A stretch of 64,000 nucleotides of DNA. Origin: Haemaphysalis longicornis. Taxonomy: Eukaryota > Arthropoda > Arachnida > Ixodida > Ixodidae. The stretch covers positions 56,687,826 to 56,751,825 of the forward strand of contig CM023454.1 in NCBI GenBank assembly GCA_013339765.2. Reading direction: 5' to 3'. Below, piece by piece: positions 8,661 to 20,719 of this stretch. The position numbers and the translations under genes were made by a program. Each line of letters opens with the position of its first letter. Positions within the stretch are counted from its first letter, which is position 1. Under the pieces are notes generated by a model. The model made no database searches and was not told the DNA's origin. It was given only the letters and a program-made list of their open reading frames with translations.

Positions 8661-10705
8661 CTATATTGTCCATAATTTAGGAGAGGCGACCACACCCTGA
8701 ATAAAAGCTACTTACGACTTTCGTTCTGAAAGTTTAAGGGAGATAGTTACAGCTGTTTTTACTATCAGTACCATCCGATTGATACACAAAGCTCGTTTGA
8801 ATGTATAATGCCCGTGCGTACACTCCTATATAAAGTAATGCATAACAAGTGCAGTGTTCGCTCTACTCGAGCACTTTGACAATAAAATAAATGTATTCAT
8901 CAAGTAGTAGTGAAACACCATTGTACCGTTAAACGTGATAAAACGTGCAGCAAAAGTACAATACAGCAACTAAAACCCAATATTTCTCGTGGCCTAACGC
9001 CTTGTGCAGCACACTACAACCCATTCGAAAAAACCTGACATTAACACCTCATTATTTGTATGGTGGAGTCAGATTAAGTTACTTGCATTACGGTCACTAA
9101 AACGCCCAAGATAAAAAGGAAAGTTGTGATGAGTAACTGGATAAGGAAGGGTGCGAATCTACTGAAGGAATGGTAAACAATCGTTCAGCGACGAATCCCC
9201 GCCAAAGAAGGCAGTCGAGGCAGAAAAAGGTGGTGCTTGTAACCGATTTGGACTGCTCAGTGGGCAAAAAATGCATTTGAAGCTTGTCGGAGGACCGCCA
9301 GCACAACGGTGGTTTTCGGCTGTTGTGGAGCGTCCATGCGCACCGTGCATGTAACCCTCTACCAGCGCATGGAAATGTGACCACCCTCTCTCCGCCTGTT
9401 TTTTTAGGTACTGACCTTGCGAGGCCCTCTCCTCCGTCGCACGTTCAGCATCCAACCCCACGGGCATTTCCTACATTAACAATTTCTGCACCTGGTAAGG
9501 CTAAACCAATTTTCTTTTAAAATATTTACCCCGGCTTTGACTGTTTATATTCTAATATATCCTGCTGCACTGCGCTTCTTCGGTATTCAAAGTGCGAGCT
9601 TTATTCGGCGTTCACGCTTTAGGTTTCTACTTTCATATATTCCTATACATTTCCGTACCATCCCCTATTGGCGTCCTCGACAAGACTCTTCTCTAAGACT
9701 ATTGAGGTCGAGGCTCAACCGAGTGGAAAAGATCTAAGAATTTAAAGTTTTCAAATAGTGGTTCGAATAATTAGATAATTTTCATATCGAGGAGGCACAT
9801 CCCGATATCAAAATCAACAAGGAGATCGGAATTGGCCATTTCATACGGACCTTTTACCAATAGGGTATTCAACATTTTCTGCAAAAATGCTGCAACAAGC
9901 ACCTGCCAAGATCCGCGCTGAGATACGATAGGCGTAAACAAATACCTTCTTTGTGCGTTTTTGCAGTAAAAAACACTTCAAGCTTCATCTCCGTAGCGTT
10001 CATAACTTCTGAAGCCAATTTTTTCGATAATTAAACTGTTTTAACATCTCCATAGGCTATTTGTTCACGTTTTCAATGTTGGCCTTCGACTCTGTAACTC
10101 TTTTCACTACTGGTAAGGAAGCTTTTCTCAAGTACAAGGCATCAGGTAAAACCACAGACATACCTTATTTGTTTGCTTGAATAACGCGCAGGTTGTTCTC
10201 AACAAGATACTTAGCGGTCTTGCCAAAACGCCCAGTATGTGCAGGTGCCTTGGATACCAGGTCAACACATTAAAGCACACAACGCTGTTTTTCTTTTTCA
10301 GATATATACCGGGCGTCGTTCCCTGTGAGTGTCAGCAGGTCGACAATGTCTAGACGTGATGAACGCAGAATTTGGGCCCCAACTATAGGGCATCTTGTTG
10401 GCGTACCTCGACCGTAGCACCTTCTAGAACCCGAAGTCGTCCATTGGAGTGTGGTTTCTTCTGTTTTTTCGGCAGTTCAAGACGAACGTCATTCCACAGG
10501 GCCTCAATCAAACTTCAGAAACACCTTTTTATGACCAGATGCATTTTCTCAAGGTTCTTTTTACCTTTCTTTCCGCTCATGTGTGTTGGACTTATTCCCC
10601 GAGTGCTGGGAAGCCTCTTTTGAACTATGCCTCGGTTCACTGTAGGATAGTAAAAAATGGCATTGTCATTGCGTGCTTCAGAGCAGCGTTGTTAAATTGG
10701 GATCT
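8661..10705. other. No gene recognised
   Basis: Short ORFs occur on both strands, but none has a recognisable domain or motif. No repeat unit or element end is visible by eye. Treated as intergenic or too decayed to name. Confidence 0.5.
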
Positions 10706-11292
10706 CATTGGCTAGGCCAGACCTTCAGATTGATGTTACGTGGTTGCAAGAGGCTGGCTATCCGTTAAATGTTTGCGGAGCCTCTTCTAACAGGCTACTA
10801 AGAAAGCTTAAGCCTCACACGCAAGTAAGTGTAGAAGGAGGACAAGCAGAAGAGTGCCCTAAGGTTTCTGTATTTCCATATGTACATGGACTTTTGCACT
10901 GACTAAAAAATGTGGCTGAGAACTTTAAAGAGGAAACAGCGTTCTCTTCAAAAAAAGTAAATAGGTTGTTTTTGTTCTATGGTAAAACACAAATTTGAGG
11001 GTAATAATGCAGTAAAAAGAGGCTGCACTTTTATTAACAAGCGTCGTTTTGTTGAATGTACAGAGAATGTTGTATACAAGATGCCATTGAGATTGAGCAC
11101 GTCGATATAGGTCAAACTGGACTGGGCCCTAATATAAGAATAATGGAACATGAGCCGAGCTTGAAAGCAAGGTCTTTTGCGCACTTGGCCATGCATTTTA
11201 AAGACTGTGGCGGCACGCCCCGTTTGAAAAGCAGTTGTTTCGTTTACAACACACAACACATGCGAATAACTCCTCGAGTGACAGCAATTATT
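10706..11292 (+). mobile_element. Penelope-like element, GIY-YIG end region
   Basis: WLQEAGYPLNVCG (about 10747-10785) is followed by KVSVFPYVHGLLH, then in another frame LKNVAENF and FSSKKVNRL. This is the linker found between RT and endonuclease in PLEs. The nuclease follows: NVVYKMPL (about 11068-11091), then DIGQTG (about 11104-11121), IMEHEPSLKA, FAHLAMHFKDCGGTPRLKSS and a C-terminal tail. The YIG/GQTG turn is better preserved than in the other PLE copies here. No RT palm remains. Frameshifts and stops make it inactive. Confidence 0.65.
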
Positions 11293-11475
11293 TTTACTAT
11301 TCCTAATCCTTAAACATATTCAAAGTGAGTACGTTGCTCATACCCACAGGTCAACCAAGCAGTAAACGTGGTTCTTTATCTCGAAGGCTGAGCGGCTGAT
11401 TTACCGCAAAAACGGTTTGTTGAGGGCAGTTGGAGAATATGAGAACATTCGTCTCTAGCAGCAAACAAGCATCAA

Positions 11476-11640
11476 TTGGCAATCTTTTGGACTCACCTCG
11501 GTATATCCAAGAAGCAATTCGAAGTTTCTTCTCGTTATTGCAGCGCTCATTTTGTTGACGAGGAAAGCTTCGAAACTACACTAAAACTATTGGTTGCTAG
11601 TCTGTGGTTGATTATCGAGGAGCCCCCTGTCGCCGCAGAG
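11476..11640 (+). pseudogene. THAP-type zinc-finger fragment (tentative)
   Basis: The frame shows W followed by KKQFEVSSRYCSAHFVDEESF and a Leu-rich tail. Trp, then Cys-Ser-x-His-Phe a short distance on, is the hallmark of the second half of the C2CH THAP DNA-binding domain, found in host regulators and P-element-type transposases. The N-terminal Cys pair and an AVPTI-type ending are not visible in this frame. It could be an exon of a host gene, a transposase relic or a chance match. The frame stays open to 11733 without further motifs. Confidence 0.4.
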
Positions 11641-11734
11641 GTGATGTGGAGGAAGTCTACAAGTGTTCTACGCTGGGTGGACTGCCCGGTCTTCCCTAGA
11701 GCACTGCCATTACTTCGTCTCACTCGCTGGTAAC

Positions 11735-14388
11735 GGTTATACTTGCTATCCCGCCATTACTCAGTCAAGATTTCTTGCTTTCGGCGTGCCTTAGCCCGTC
11801 ATGCAAGCGATTTGCGGTGGCGTACACCGCAGCGGTAGTCTTCCGGAATGCCGAATTTGATGTCTGACCTCAGTAAAGGGTAACTGGCGCTGGCAGCCGG
11901 CAAAATATTCACTTCTTTTCAAATACCCTTTTGGAACTTTTGGTCCACCCCAACCGGTTAGCTATCGATGTTTCGATATAATCACGTTGGTTTTGAGGCA
12001 CTCATGACACTGTACGTGCATAGTACCTTTACGATACTTTGGGAGTACATTAAACGTATCATTCAAAAGTGTTGCGGGCTCATCCTACATATCTTTAGAA
12101 ATTTTCCGAAACGTCTTAGGTATCCTTTCCGGACATTTTGCGGGTACGTCTAACGCACCTTTAGACACAGTGCTTATAAAGAGCGAAAGCGCGGGAGAAT
12201 TCTTTTTGCAGGCAAACACATCTTCGAGTGAAGAATTTACAGCTCCCATTATAATGCGCGCATGTAAAATACTGAACATAAAAATTGGCTGCTATGACAC
12301 TCCACTATAGGTGGAATATGTTTTAATTGTGCTATTTAGAATACAAGTGAAGCTGATAAGGTAACTGGATTTCCTTTTCGGCGCAAGGCATGACCGACAA
12401 TAAAGGGCTTAGAAGTAGACAGACGTACTTTCTTTTTTTATAATATAAATTCAGGATCTGTATTGTTACGTGGCATAACGTCACGTGAAGATAACCATAA
12501 AAAAGTAACATCCTGCAAACAACCTGTTTAAGGCGGGCTTGCGACATAGTGGGCCTGGCAACGCTCACCTCAAAGCTTCGTCATAGGCGCTTGTTGTGTG
12601 CACTTTTCTGCGCTTCCGTGCCTCCATTTTCTTCTCACGTCGTGAAACGTGCCTTCTGATCGTCCGAAAGCAGCTAAGCGGGTGCGGCGGAAATCAAACG
12701 TAGGAGGGTAAAAAATATTGTGATTTAGGTTTGGGTAAATATATTTTATATCGAAACTTGACTGCCCTGGCTGGGCCCATTGTCGAGGTGTGGTACGGGT
12801 GTAGTTTCGCAATTATATCTATCTGTTTGCAATAAATACAGTGCTTATTCATTAGCTTTTTCAATGTCCATGAAGACATTGCAGTGACCAACAAAGATAG
12901 CAAGACTTAATTGCAACGTCGCCCATACCCAGCGTTCAACTGGGTGTTTGCCCCTCCAAGACGACGTTTAAATTCGCGTGGCGCGCTCTTATTGCGGCGG
13001 TGGTCTATTTGCCTTCTTTCTACAAGTGGCGACTCGGATCGGGCGAGTGCCTCCGTTCTATCCTCGCCTATCTCTCACCTCCCACCAATCTCTCACCGCC
13101 ATAGCGTCGCTGCTCCACACAAAACACTTGCGCAAAGGAGAATGGTTTTACCTCTATCTGTTGAGGTCGAACTGGTCACCCAACGAAGACTACCCAAGGT
13201 AACGTAGTGTGTCTTTCGCTGCAAAAAAAGGGAAGACGTTATTGCCGTCATAAATGACAATAATTTTATTGTTGAACAGTGAACCTAGCAGGAATGTCAT
13301 CAACGAAAAAACAATCAACCGGTATAGGTTGGAAATTACGCCACAAACACGGCAAAGCAAATGACATCTTGTCCGATGTAGATATTAAGCGGGTGCTCGC
13401 AGGCTCTGAAAATGGGGTGCCGCACATCTCTGGGTGCTGGTCGAGGCCAAACTTGTTATTCTACTCGACTTACGCACTTATTATGACGGTCCCGCAGATA
13501 ACAGCATCCGATGCAGGATAGTGTGTCATGTTGTTCATCAACCCGTGTAATCCAGGCTAGTTCTGGCGTGTTGGCAGAGCATAAGCTTGGAACCATAGAA
13601 TATAACCCGCTGTATATACCACATAGACACGTCCGCCATAAGACGGACTATGCGAGGCAATGCCCCTTCTCCCCCCCCCCAACTGCTCCGTCGATATCAC
13701 CTGTGTTCCAGCAAACAAATACTTCTTTGTCTGTTGTGCGGTATTCTCTTAACTTAAAACTGTAAAATACAATTAGTTGTATTCGATCATTATTGCATTT
13801 GCATGGAGTTTTCCTTAATATCTGTGCCATCTTTGAATATGGTGTTTAATGCAGCAACCATGGCTATGAGAAACAGAAGACGATACCTATTTATTGCCAT
13901 TTCCCTGACTTCAAAGCGCAGTGCTGTCCTTAAAAAAAGTGTGATCAATTAAAAGGCAGCGAGAAGGACTGCAGTGTAATTCCAAGTAAGAGTTTGTGAG
14001 CTGCGTAGTAAGGTGTAAAAAATTATCCCTGTAAACAGCATAAAAGCACGACTTACACAAAACAAAAATCGTCTGCTAAAAAGCACAATTGGTATTGTAG
14101 TATATTTTGTCTTTTAGGCTTTGCATTTTCCCGCGTAAAGTGAATGGCGTTAACAGGGGGATTATAATTGCGCTATTCCCAATGCATTAAAAACTGCGCT
14201 ACTGAAGAATCAGAGAGATGTGTGATTTTGTATGAAGGTGGCCTATCCGTAATAATGCCAAGGTGGGTTCAATAAAGCTGTTATGTAGGACAGTAGTGTA
14301 TCATCCTAAGTGTAAGTGCTATGTAGTTTCATTTTTTTAGGCATTTATGGTAAAGTTTTATATGAGGAATCTTGGGGCATTTTCAGGG
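11735..14388. other. No gene recognised
   Basis: Only short uncharacterised ORFs are present. A C-run occurs at 13671-13680. A GC-richer block at about 12910-13200 is open in two overlapping plus-strand frames (98 and 74 codons) without a recognisable motif. Confidence 0.45.
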
Positions 14389-14389
14389 A

Positions 14390-16200
14390 TTAGCATCATC
14401 GTCATCCTATTCAGATCTGCTGCTGGACAAAACCACCTTCCATTAACCTCCAACCGCTCCTATCCTGCTCTCCTAGAGCCTGCACTTTAACCCCACTGTT
14501 CCGTATTCTATTCGTCATTCATTTTATTGGCCTTATTATTTTCTCTAAACACATCTCATGGTATTCACTGTGTTACCCTTATTGTGCACTGGTTGTCCGT
14601 ACGTCTGACAACTTCGCCAGGCCAATTCCATTTATTCTGTTCATTTCATACATAATACCCCATACTCTAGTTTGTTTTCGAACTAAGGTAGCTCGTTTCC
14701 CGTCCCTGAGTGTTATTCATAAGAATATTCATTCCTTACCCAGTTGGCCTTCCTATCTTTGCTTTCTAGGTGTTTAGTAATTCGTCAAGTTTCAGCTATA
14801 TATATCATCACTGGCCGTATGCAGTGGTTGTAGATTATATTTTGAGTGTCAGAGGAAGCATACGTTTTGTTTTTTGAGAGTCCGTGCGCAGGGCTCCGTA
14901 ACCTATACCTACTAGGCACAGGATTTTCCTCTCGTGGTTGGTGTCAGAACTAACCATCGGTCCCAGGCAGTATTATTCTTGTATTTCTTCTAGCGTTTCA
15001 TTTTCCAAGCTAAAGAAAACGTGTTTGACGCTCTTATTGCTTGTTACTTTTTATTTATTATTTTTAGCCCCACGCCCACGCTTTTTGATTGTACTACCTG
15101 AAGAATTCTATGCATATGTTCTGCAGTGTCACTCAGCAACACTGTAGTTCACAAACTTCAAATTGCTCAAAAAGTTCTCTTTTATCCTTACTCCTACGTT
15201 CGTGTAGTCAGGTTTTCTAAATACACCCGCCAGAGATGTAAGAGTTTTGGTTCGATGGTAGCTCCCTGTCTCCCTCATCTTTAGCTTGGAAATTTATCGC
15301 TTTGCTTTTGCAAGGTTTTCCTGCCGAAGCTTTCTAATGCGTGTCTTCTATAAGTCTTATATTGGTTTCCTCTATTTCCTAGTGCTTTTGTGCTTTTGCA
15401 ACGGCTCTATGGAGACGGAGTAAAACTCTTTCGCATAATATGAAAATGCTACGTAAGGGGTTTAGTTTATTGAACGGGTTTTACTACCGCGTGATTGATG
15501 ACACAGACGTGATCCATTGTTCAGTTATTTTCCTAAACCCCATCTCCTAGATGAGTTCTTGTTAATCTGGGCTTTCACCTATGCTACTAACTTAAACTTG
15601 CGTACACAGCTTGAAAAAAGCTGAACGTACGCTGATGGGCCTGCAATTCATCAGCTACTTCGGATCTCCCTTATTAACAATGAGAAAAATTATGACATAA
15701 CTTCATCCTATGCACAATTATCTTTTATTCAACCATTCCGAAAATATAAAAGGAAGCTTTTCTAGCTGGTCAACTCCACGCTCGTTTAGGAGATCCACGA
15801 TTATACGATCGTCACGTGTAGATTTTGTTATTTTCATATCTTTGAGCCTTTCAAGATTTCTTTTTATTTATTAGAGGGACATAGTACGTTTAGCTTGTAC
15901 TGTCAGAGGTTTCCTCTCGTCTAACGTCGCTGGCATACAGCTTTACGTAGGAACGTTAGGCTACCTTTTTTATCTACAGAAGTTTTGTATCATGTTACCC
16001 TACTCTTGTGTGAGTGTGTATATCTCACTTTTTCCGATGGCTAGCTTTCTTTTAGTTGCTTTCAAGCTTCCCTCAATTTGCAGCGTCTCCTCGACCAGTG
16101 CCATGGTATATACACGGATGGCGTTTGCTTCACTTTATTCAGTTTCGACAGCTCGGACAATTTCATCCGACCCACCATAGTTGACATGTTTATGTTTTAC
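14390..16200 (-). mobile_element. RTE-clade LINE, antisense and heavily decayed
   Basis: Read on the minus strand, the element ends near 14395 with a GATGATG-type tail. Just upstream of it in the minus direction is a C-terminal segment with EQDRSGWRLMEGGFVQQ, the Asp-Arg-x-x-Trp and Phe-x-Gln-Gln ending of RTE/BovB-like ORF2. The DNA from 14.4 to about 16.2 kb follows in patches the antisense text of the common tick RTE element (for example near 14810-14940, 15620-15690 and 16090-16170). No frame longer than about 70 codons survives. Its left and right limits are approximate. Confidence 0.55.
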
Positions 16201-16940
16201 CTTTGATAATATTGCTATCATTTTCTAAATAAGTTTTCCAGTATACTACCTACACACTGCTTATCCTACCGCTCCAGATGATTGACTGGGTGGCGATGTT
16301 AGATTGTCATTATCATGTCTACACTGGCCTGCTTCTGCTCGTTCATACGGGATATTCGGTTTAAACAGTTACTTCACAATTTTGCGATGGCTCTTACTGA
16401 CAATATGCGGAAGTTTGAAGATTCCTCGCATTTCCTTTTTTCGGTTTTGAGATTCAGCAAAAACATGGACCTAATCACCCGGTTATCGCTCCACCAAATC
16501 GCAGTAAGCTCTTCTTTATCTTGCAGGATACCTGGCTTGTAGGATGAAACGAAGTCAATTGAGTTTTTGCTTATACCATCGGGAATTTTCCTCTCCGTGC
16601 CCGATTATTTTCTTCGTAGGAGAATGTGTTTATGAGCCTCAAAGTTAATGGGCGAAGCTCCTCTTGCTCTGGCCTTGTCCAGTCTTTGTGGCGCCGTGTA
16701 CTACCGCTGATGATAATTATGGCCGGATGCCCCTTGGGATTGGCCACCCAACGACTGGAGGAAGAGGTCAAAACGTTCAACGCGTTGGTTTCTACTAAAC
16801 AAGAAGGAGAAGAACAAGAAGAGGTGGTCGTTAGTCATCTGCGACATTAACACACTTACCGGCAGTACGCGACACAAGACGCTCTGCAGAATGCGACGGC
16901 CAAAGTGGCTAAAATGTAAAACACCGAATTTGCAAACTTA
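16201..16940. other. No gene recognised
   Basis: Contains an uncharacterised stretch around 16620-16760 (GCGAAGCTCCTCTTGC, GGCGCCGTGTACTACC) that reads like a dispersed repeat of tick genomes, but I cannot assign it. No protein motifs are visible. Confidence 0.35.
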
Positions 16941-16941
16941 C

Positions 16942-17050
16942 CCATGGAGATTCTCATCGTCCCAAACAAGCCCTACATGATCACCACAAACACCCACGTC
17001 GTCGATGGGCTTGTCAACGGAGCGGCGGGAAGTCTCAAGCTTTGCGAGTG
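16942..17050 (+). pseudogene. Pif1/Helitron-type helicase fragment
   Basis: The frame reads KPYMITTNTHVVDGLVNGAA followed by GSLKLCE and a stop. In Pif1-family helicases, including the Rep-helicase of Helitrons and the TE-borne Pif1 genes abundant in arthropods, the conserved C-terminal block reads V-M-L/I-x-x-N-x-D-x-x-x-GL-x-NG-x-x-G. Here Asn, GLVNGAAG and the preceding PYMI match it. Only about 35 residues remain, with no Walker motifs nearby, so this is a scrap. The sequence after the stop is unrelated to the helicase. Confidence 0.45.
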
Positions 17051-17938
17051 AGATGTGGTGGTCTTGACGCGGCGTTCCCCGGTTTCGATCCCACGAATTT
17101 CTACCCGCGACGGCAGGTACGCGGCGCTCTTCCCACTGCGCTACAAATTGAGATGCGAGCACGGCTATGAACGCGCCTTATGTCCGTCACTCATTCAGAT
17201 GGTGCGCGCCGTCAAGAAGTCTTATAACAACGTGTGGAGTCTTTATATGACGTATGGGCGAATGTTTCACCGTTTTACCGGTAAGAATTTTACCTTCCCC
17301 CTTTCATCATCATTAAGGTCGTGGAGATGGCGGAAATTTTTTCCTTTCTGCAAATACCTCCACTGCCTTTTTGAACTGTTGCGATTATCTCATCCGAAGC
17401 TTCCCAGTCACTCTCTCTACCATTTGCTTAGATCCAAACTTCGCGTTTAAGTATCCCTTTACAATCGACAGCAACGTTGTTGCTTTTTTTGCCTTCTTTA
17501 AGCTGGCTACGTCTTCTTCACCGAAGCTCTTTATCAACAAGTCGCAGCTAGTGGTTGTACTTTTCTGGGCGCCGTGGAATTGTCGAGGTATTGAACTTTT
17601 AGCGATGCTGCTTGTGTCACCGGTGCACTTCGCCCTATTCGTAGCCCAGCACGGGCACGGCGTTTCTGATGGAGCTCTGAACCTATTGTCCCCCTTCGTA
17701 TCTTGCTGTCTGATGCTGCGAAATGCGCCTCGTTTAGCTTTCCAACAGTCTTTACCTCTGCCTAGCGACGAAGTTTCTTTTCTTAAAAAATTCTGGCTGC
17801 AGGTGGGGTGGGGGGCGGGGGGTTAGGTTTCGGGTTTCGGTGTTTAGGCCGCGTTTGGTGAGCGCTCTTATTATAGGAATTTTCGTTGTTTTTATCTGCC
17901 TATAAAATGCAGCGGAAGGGTGTTTTTACCCTAAAACT
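17051..17938. other. No gene recognised
   Basis: Open frames of 131 and 151 codons overlap at 17055-17826, but they are low in recognisable motifs. A GGTTTCGATCCC stretch at 17081-17092 resembles a pol III B box but has no partner A box. A G-rich run (GGTGGGGTGGGGGGCGGGGGG) lies near 17802-17822. Confidence 0.35.
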
Positions 17939-18124
17939 TTACACCGTCTTCCCGCGAGGGGAACCATAGGGTAGACGCAACGCACCGGGGGGTTCCCGTT
18001 GCGTTTCCGTTATGTTAGCGTGCCCAGTATTGTTGGGTGTCCATATGTCTATATTTTACGCAGCATGTTCACCCCCGATGCGTCGCATCTACCCCATGGT
18101 TCCCCTTGCGGGAAGATGGTGTAA
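17939..18124. repeat. 53-bp inverted repeat with 80-bp spacer (MITE-like or fold-back)
   Basis: The left arm (17939-17991, starting TTACACCGTCTTCCCGCG) and right arm (18072-18124, ending CGGGAAGATGGTGTAA) are inverted copies differing at about six positions, nearly all transitions. The spacer carries no ORF of note. Flanks outside the arms are partly complementary (A-rich left, T-rich right), so the original repeat may be longer. Such a structure fits a non-autonomous terminal-inverted-repeat element or a fold-back. No target duplication is evident. Confidence 0.7.
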
Positions 18125-20440
18125 TTTTTTTACGGTTTCGCCAACCATCGCGTTAGCACTCCGGTTAGTCTCGATTCAAATCATCTGGGGTCATCGGGGG
18201 ATATCATCTGCGGAGCGGTTGCGGAACGAATGAGCGGAGTGGCGCAGTTACCGCGTTTATATGCAGCGGAATGAGAGAGAAAAGCGCATAGCAGCGGATG
18301 CGTATGTGTTAACCGAGCGCAAGCTGCGCACTAACCCGCATCCACGCACAGCTAGCACGGCGATGGAGCCAGCGCCGGCGAGCGCTATCACGTAGATGGC
18401 GCTCCGGTGAGAGCGGCGCTAGCGCGCAGCTGGCGCGGCGAGGAAAATGGGGGGAGGGATGCGGACTACGCCGGACGACACCGGAGGGACAAGGCGAGTG
18501 AAAGAGATGCGTAGCTCCTAATTGTACTGTTCAATGCCCTGTTTTACAGTGCTTGGTTTTTGTGCGATTTAACACAGGTGGCTTCCCAAATAGGGTGGCT
18601 CTGTCATTGTTTATGTTTGGGTGTTGGCTTTCCGTTTACTAAGAATGCGCCAGCGGGAGGATTTAGGGGGTCAAGCAATCGGAAAGCAACGAGATAACGC
18701 AGTGATGACCTTTCAGGGTGTCGCTTCGTCGCGGAAGTTTGCTAGGGTAGTCTTAGGTGCCTTGACAAAAGCGTGATTAAGACGTCGAACCCCGTGCCAA
18801 AAACGTAAACCGCAATGTATTCGGCAAAACGTTTGCTGCTAGGAGATTTAAATTTGCCACAAAGGTGTGCTAGAACGTTTTGAAAGAGCTGTGTGAGAGT
18901 ATTAGAACTTACATAGCAGATTTCCTGTCAAAAGTTAGAAAATTCGCACAGCTACGTTTAAACACGTCGGCCCGGATGTGCTGGAAGCTACGGGGACTTT
19001 TCTGCTAAATTTGAGCTTTCGGCTGCAACCCTACGAAAATGCGCCTAGGGTCAACCTATTGCATCCAAAATGCGTAAAAGTAGTGGTGCAGCACCGCGAT
19101 AACGGGAATATAGCCCTGAAGGGGTCACCTTGTGCCCAATTTTGGAAGCTTTGCATTTCTTGCATTGACACGAGGTACGACAACATGGCCGCTGCATTCC
19201 ATCGACAAAAAAGAAAACTTGTACATACTTAAATGTTTTTTCTGAGGTGTTCGGATTTGACACAAAGGCACAAAAAGAACACGGATTCCTGAGCTGTAGC
19301 AGTTTGGTGCTTACTTCAGGCTATTAAACGAAACGTTTAGCCATACTAGAGCTCGGGCGATTCAACGATGGCCATCATTCAGTTTGTGCAGCACTGCTGT
19401 TCGTAAACGTTGCGGGATTACACGCCTCCTTCCTTTCACTAATAAACCAAGAACGACATAAAAACATTGTCGATGTTCATTGTATGGCATCAGAAAAGAA
19501 GTCACAGTGTGTCATTCACGGTCATTCATTTTATTTTTAATCTCCCCCCAAAATTGTCCCCCGTTTACAAAGCCGGCAAACATGCTTTTAAAAACGTCAT
19601 GTTTGATATTCTCAAAGTTGCTTCGCCATCGCTGAGTGCCCCCGGGGAACGTGACAGTGTGTCGGCTGTGATAAATATTTTTAAGGAATGTACGGGTATT
19701 GAAACGATAGGGCATCAGGTGCCGCCGAACCGCTGAATTCACGGCGGCATATCGTCGATAACCATCTGCACCGACATTGACACCGGTGGTTTGTAAATCC
19801 TTTCAAGTGCGACAATGACGCCACCTGTGTACTCATCAAATCTTTTGGCAGCCAATGTCAGTGGAGCACTTCTCTATAGATCTGGGAGCATCTTCGCTCT
19901 GCGTTTGCACCTGATCAAGGCGCAAAAGCTTTTGCCCTAGAGAAACATTTTTTTCTGAATTTGCAACGAACCCGCTTTCAAACCGAAAGAGAATGCGTCT
20001 ACCGGAGTAATTGTTTAAACCTTTGCATCATACATAAACGTACACTCCACAGAATCAAATGGCTCTTTCAGCTCATTTATCGCTTTTCGTGGTCACATAA
20101 ACATAGCCATTCGCTATCCTTGAAAAATAGCCTGCATCGAGGCTGTTGTTTGTTCCAATAGGGCAGAAATCATTCCAAGGCCATGCCGAGCAATCTTATG
20201 ACTTGGGTGACATTTGTTTGTGTGCAGAGATTCTTGATAGGTCCTAAGTTTAGCTGGACCTCGTTAATTCTAAACCCTTCAAGTACGTTCACGAAAATGC
20301 ACTTTATTACCTTAAACACGCTTTTTTTGTACATCTTCACATTGGCACTTGCTAAGCGCGATGGAGGAAAGCATTAAGCGTTCCTCATGCTAGGCCTTCG
20401 TTTCGCCGAACAATAAAACGTCATTCATTCATGGCGTTCA
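18125..20440. other. No gene recognised; CpG-rich block at 18.2-18.5 kb
   Basis: Bases 18220-18500 are rich in GCGC/CGGCG words and could be a promoter-like CpG cluster or a decayed repeat. The remainder is AT-rich with only short ORFs. An AATAAAACG word near 20412 is the only polyadenylation-like signal. Confidence 0.4.
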
Positions 20441-20718
20441 CTACTCCTCGCAGGCCACAGAGAATGTAGGACATTCTTTTCTTAAAATACCTAGGAGCGC
20501 ATCTTGGGTCACTCGGCGGGTTTCCACCATAAGGCCGAGAGACGCGGCCTCTTCTTCGTATTCCGGTTGCGGTGTGTCGATATGGGCTGGTGAAAGCCCG
20601 TGATCGGCGAAGTGTTCCCTGCCCAATTTGCCGACGAATTGGACGTCAAAGTCTCGGACGTGCGTGCTGCAGTACCCAAGACGGCCAGTTGGTGTACTTT
20701 GATTAGGCGGGCTAACAC
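20441..20718 (-). CDS. Unrecognised coding-like segment, possible terminal exon
   Basis: One minus-strand frame is open for about 90 codons and stops at 20441. It reads VRDFDVQFVGKLGREHFADH, GLSPAHIDTPQPEYEEEAAS, LGLMVETRRVTQDALLGILR and KECPTFSVACEE. The acidic, evenly mixed composition and lack of low complexity look like real protein. I do not recognise the family. An ATG is absent near the 5' end of the frame, so this would have to be a downstream exon or a TE fragment. A second overlapping frame (20509-20718) is also open but Ser/Thr/Arg-rich. Confidence 0.28.
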
Positions 20719-20719
20719 A

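Noticed and set aside
17075..17095. B-box-like GGTTTCGATCCC as a SINE or tRNA
   Set aside because: No A box lies at a proper distance and no element ends are visible.
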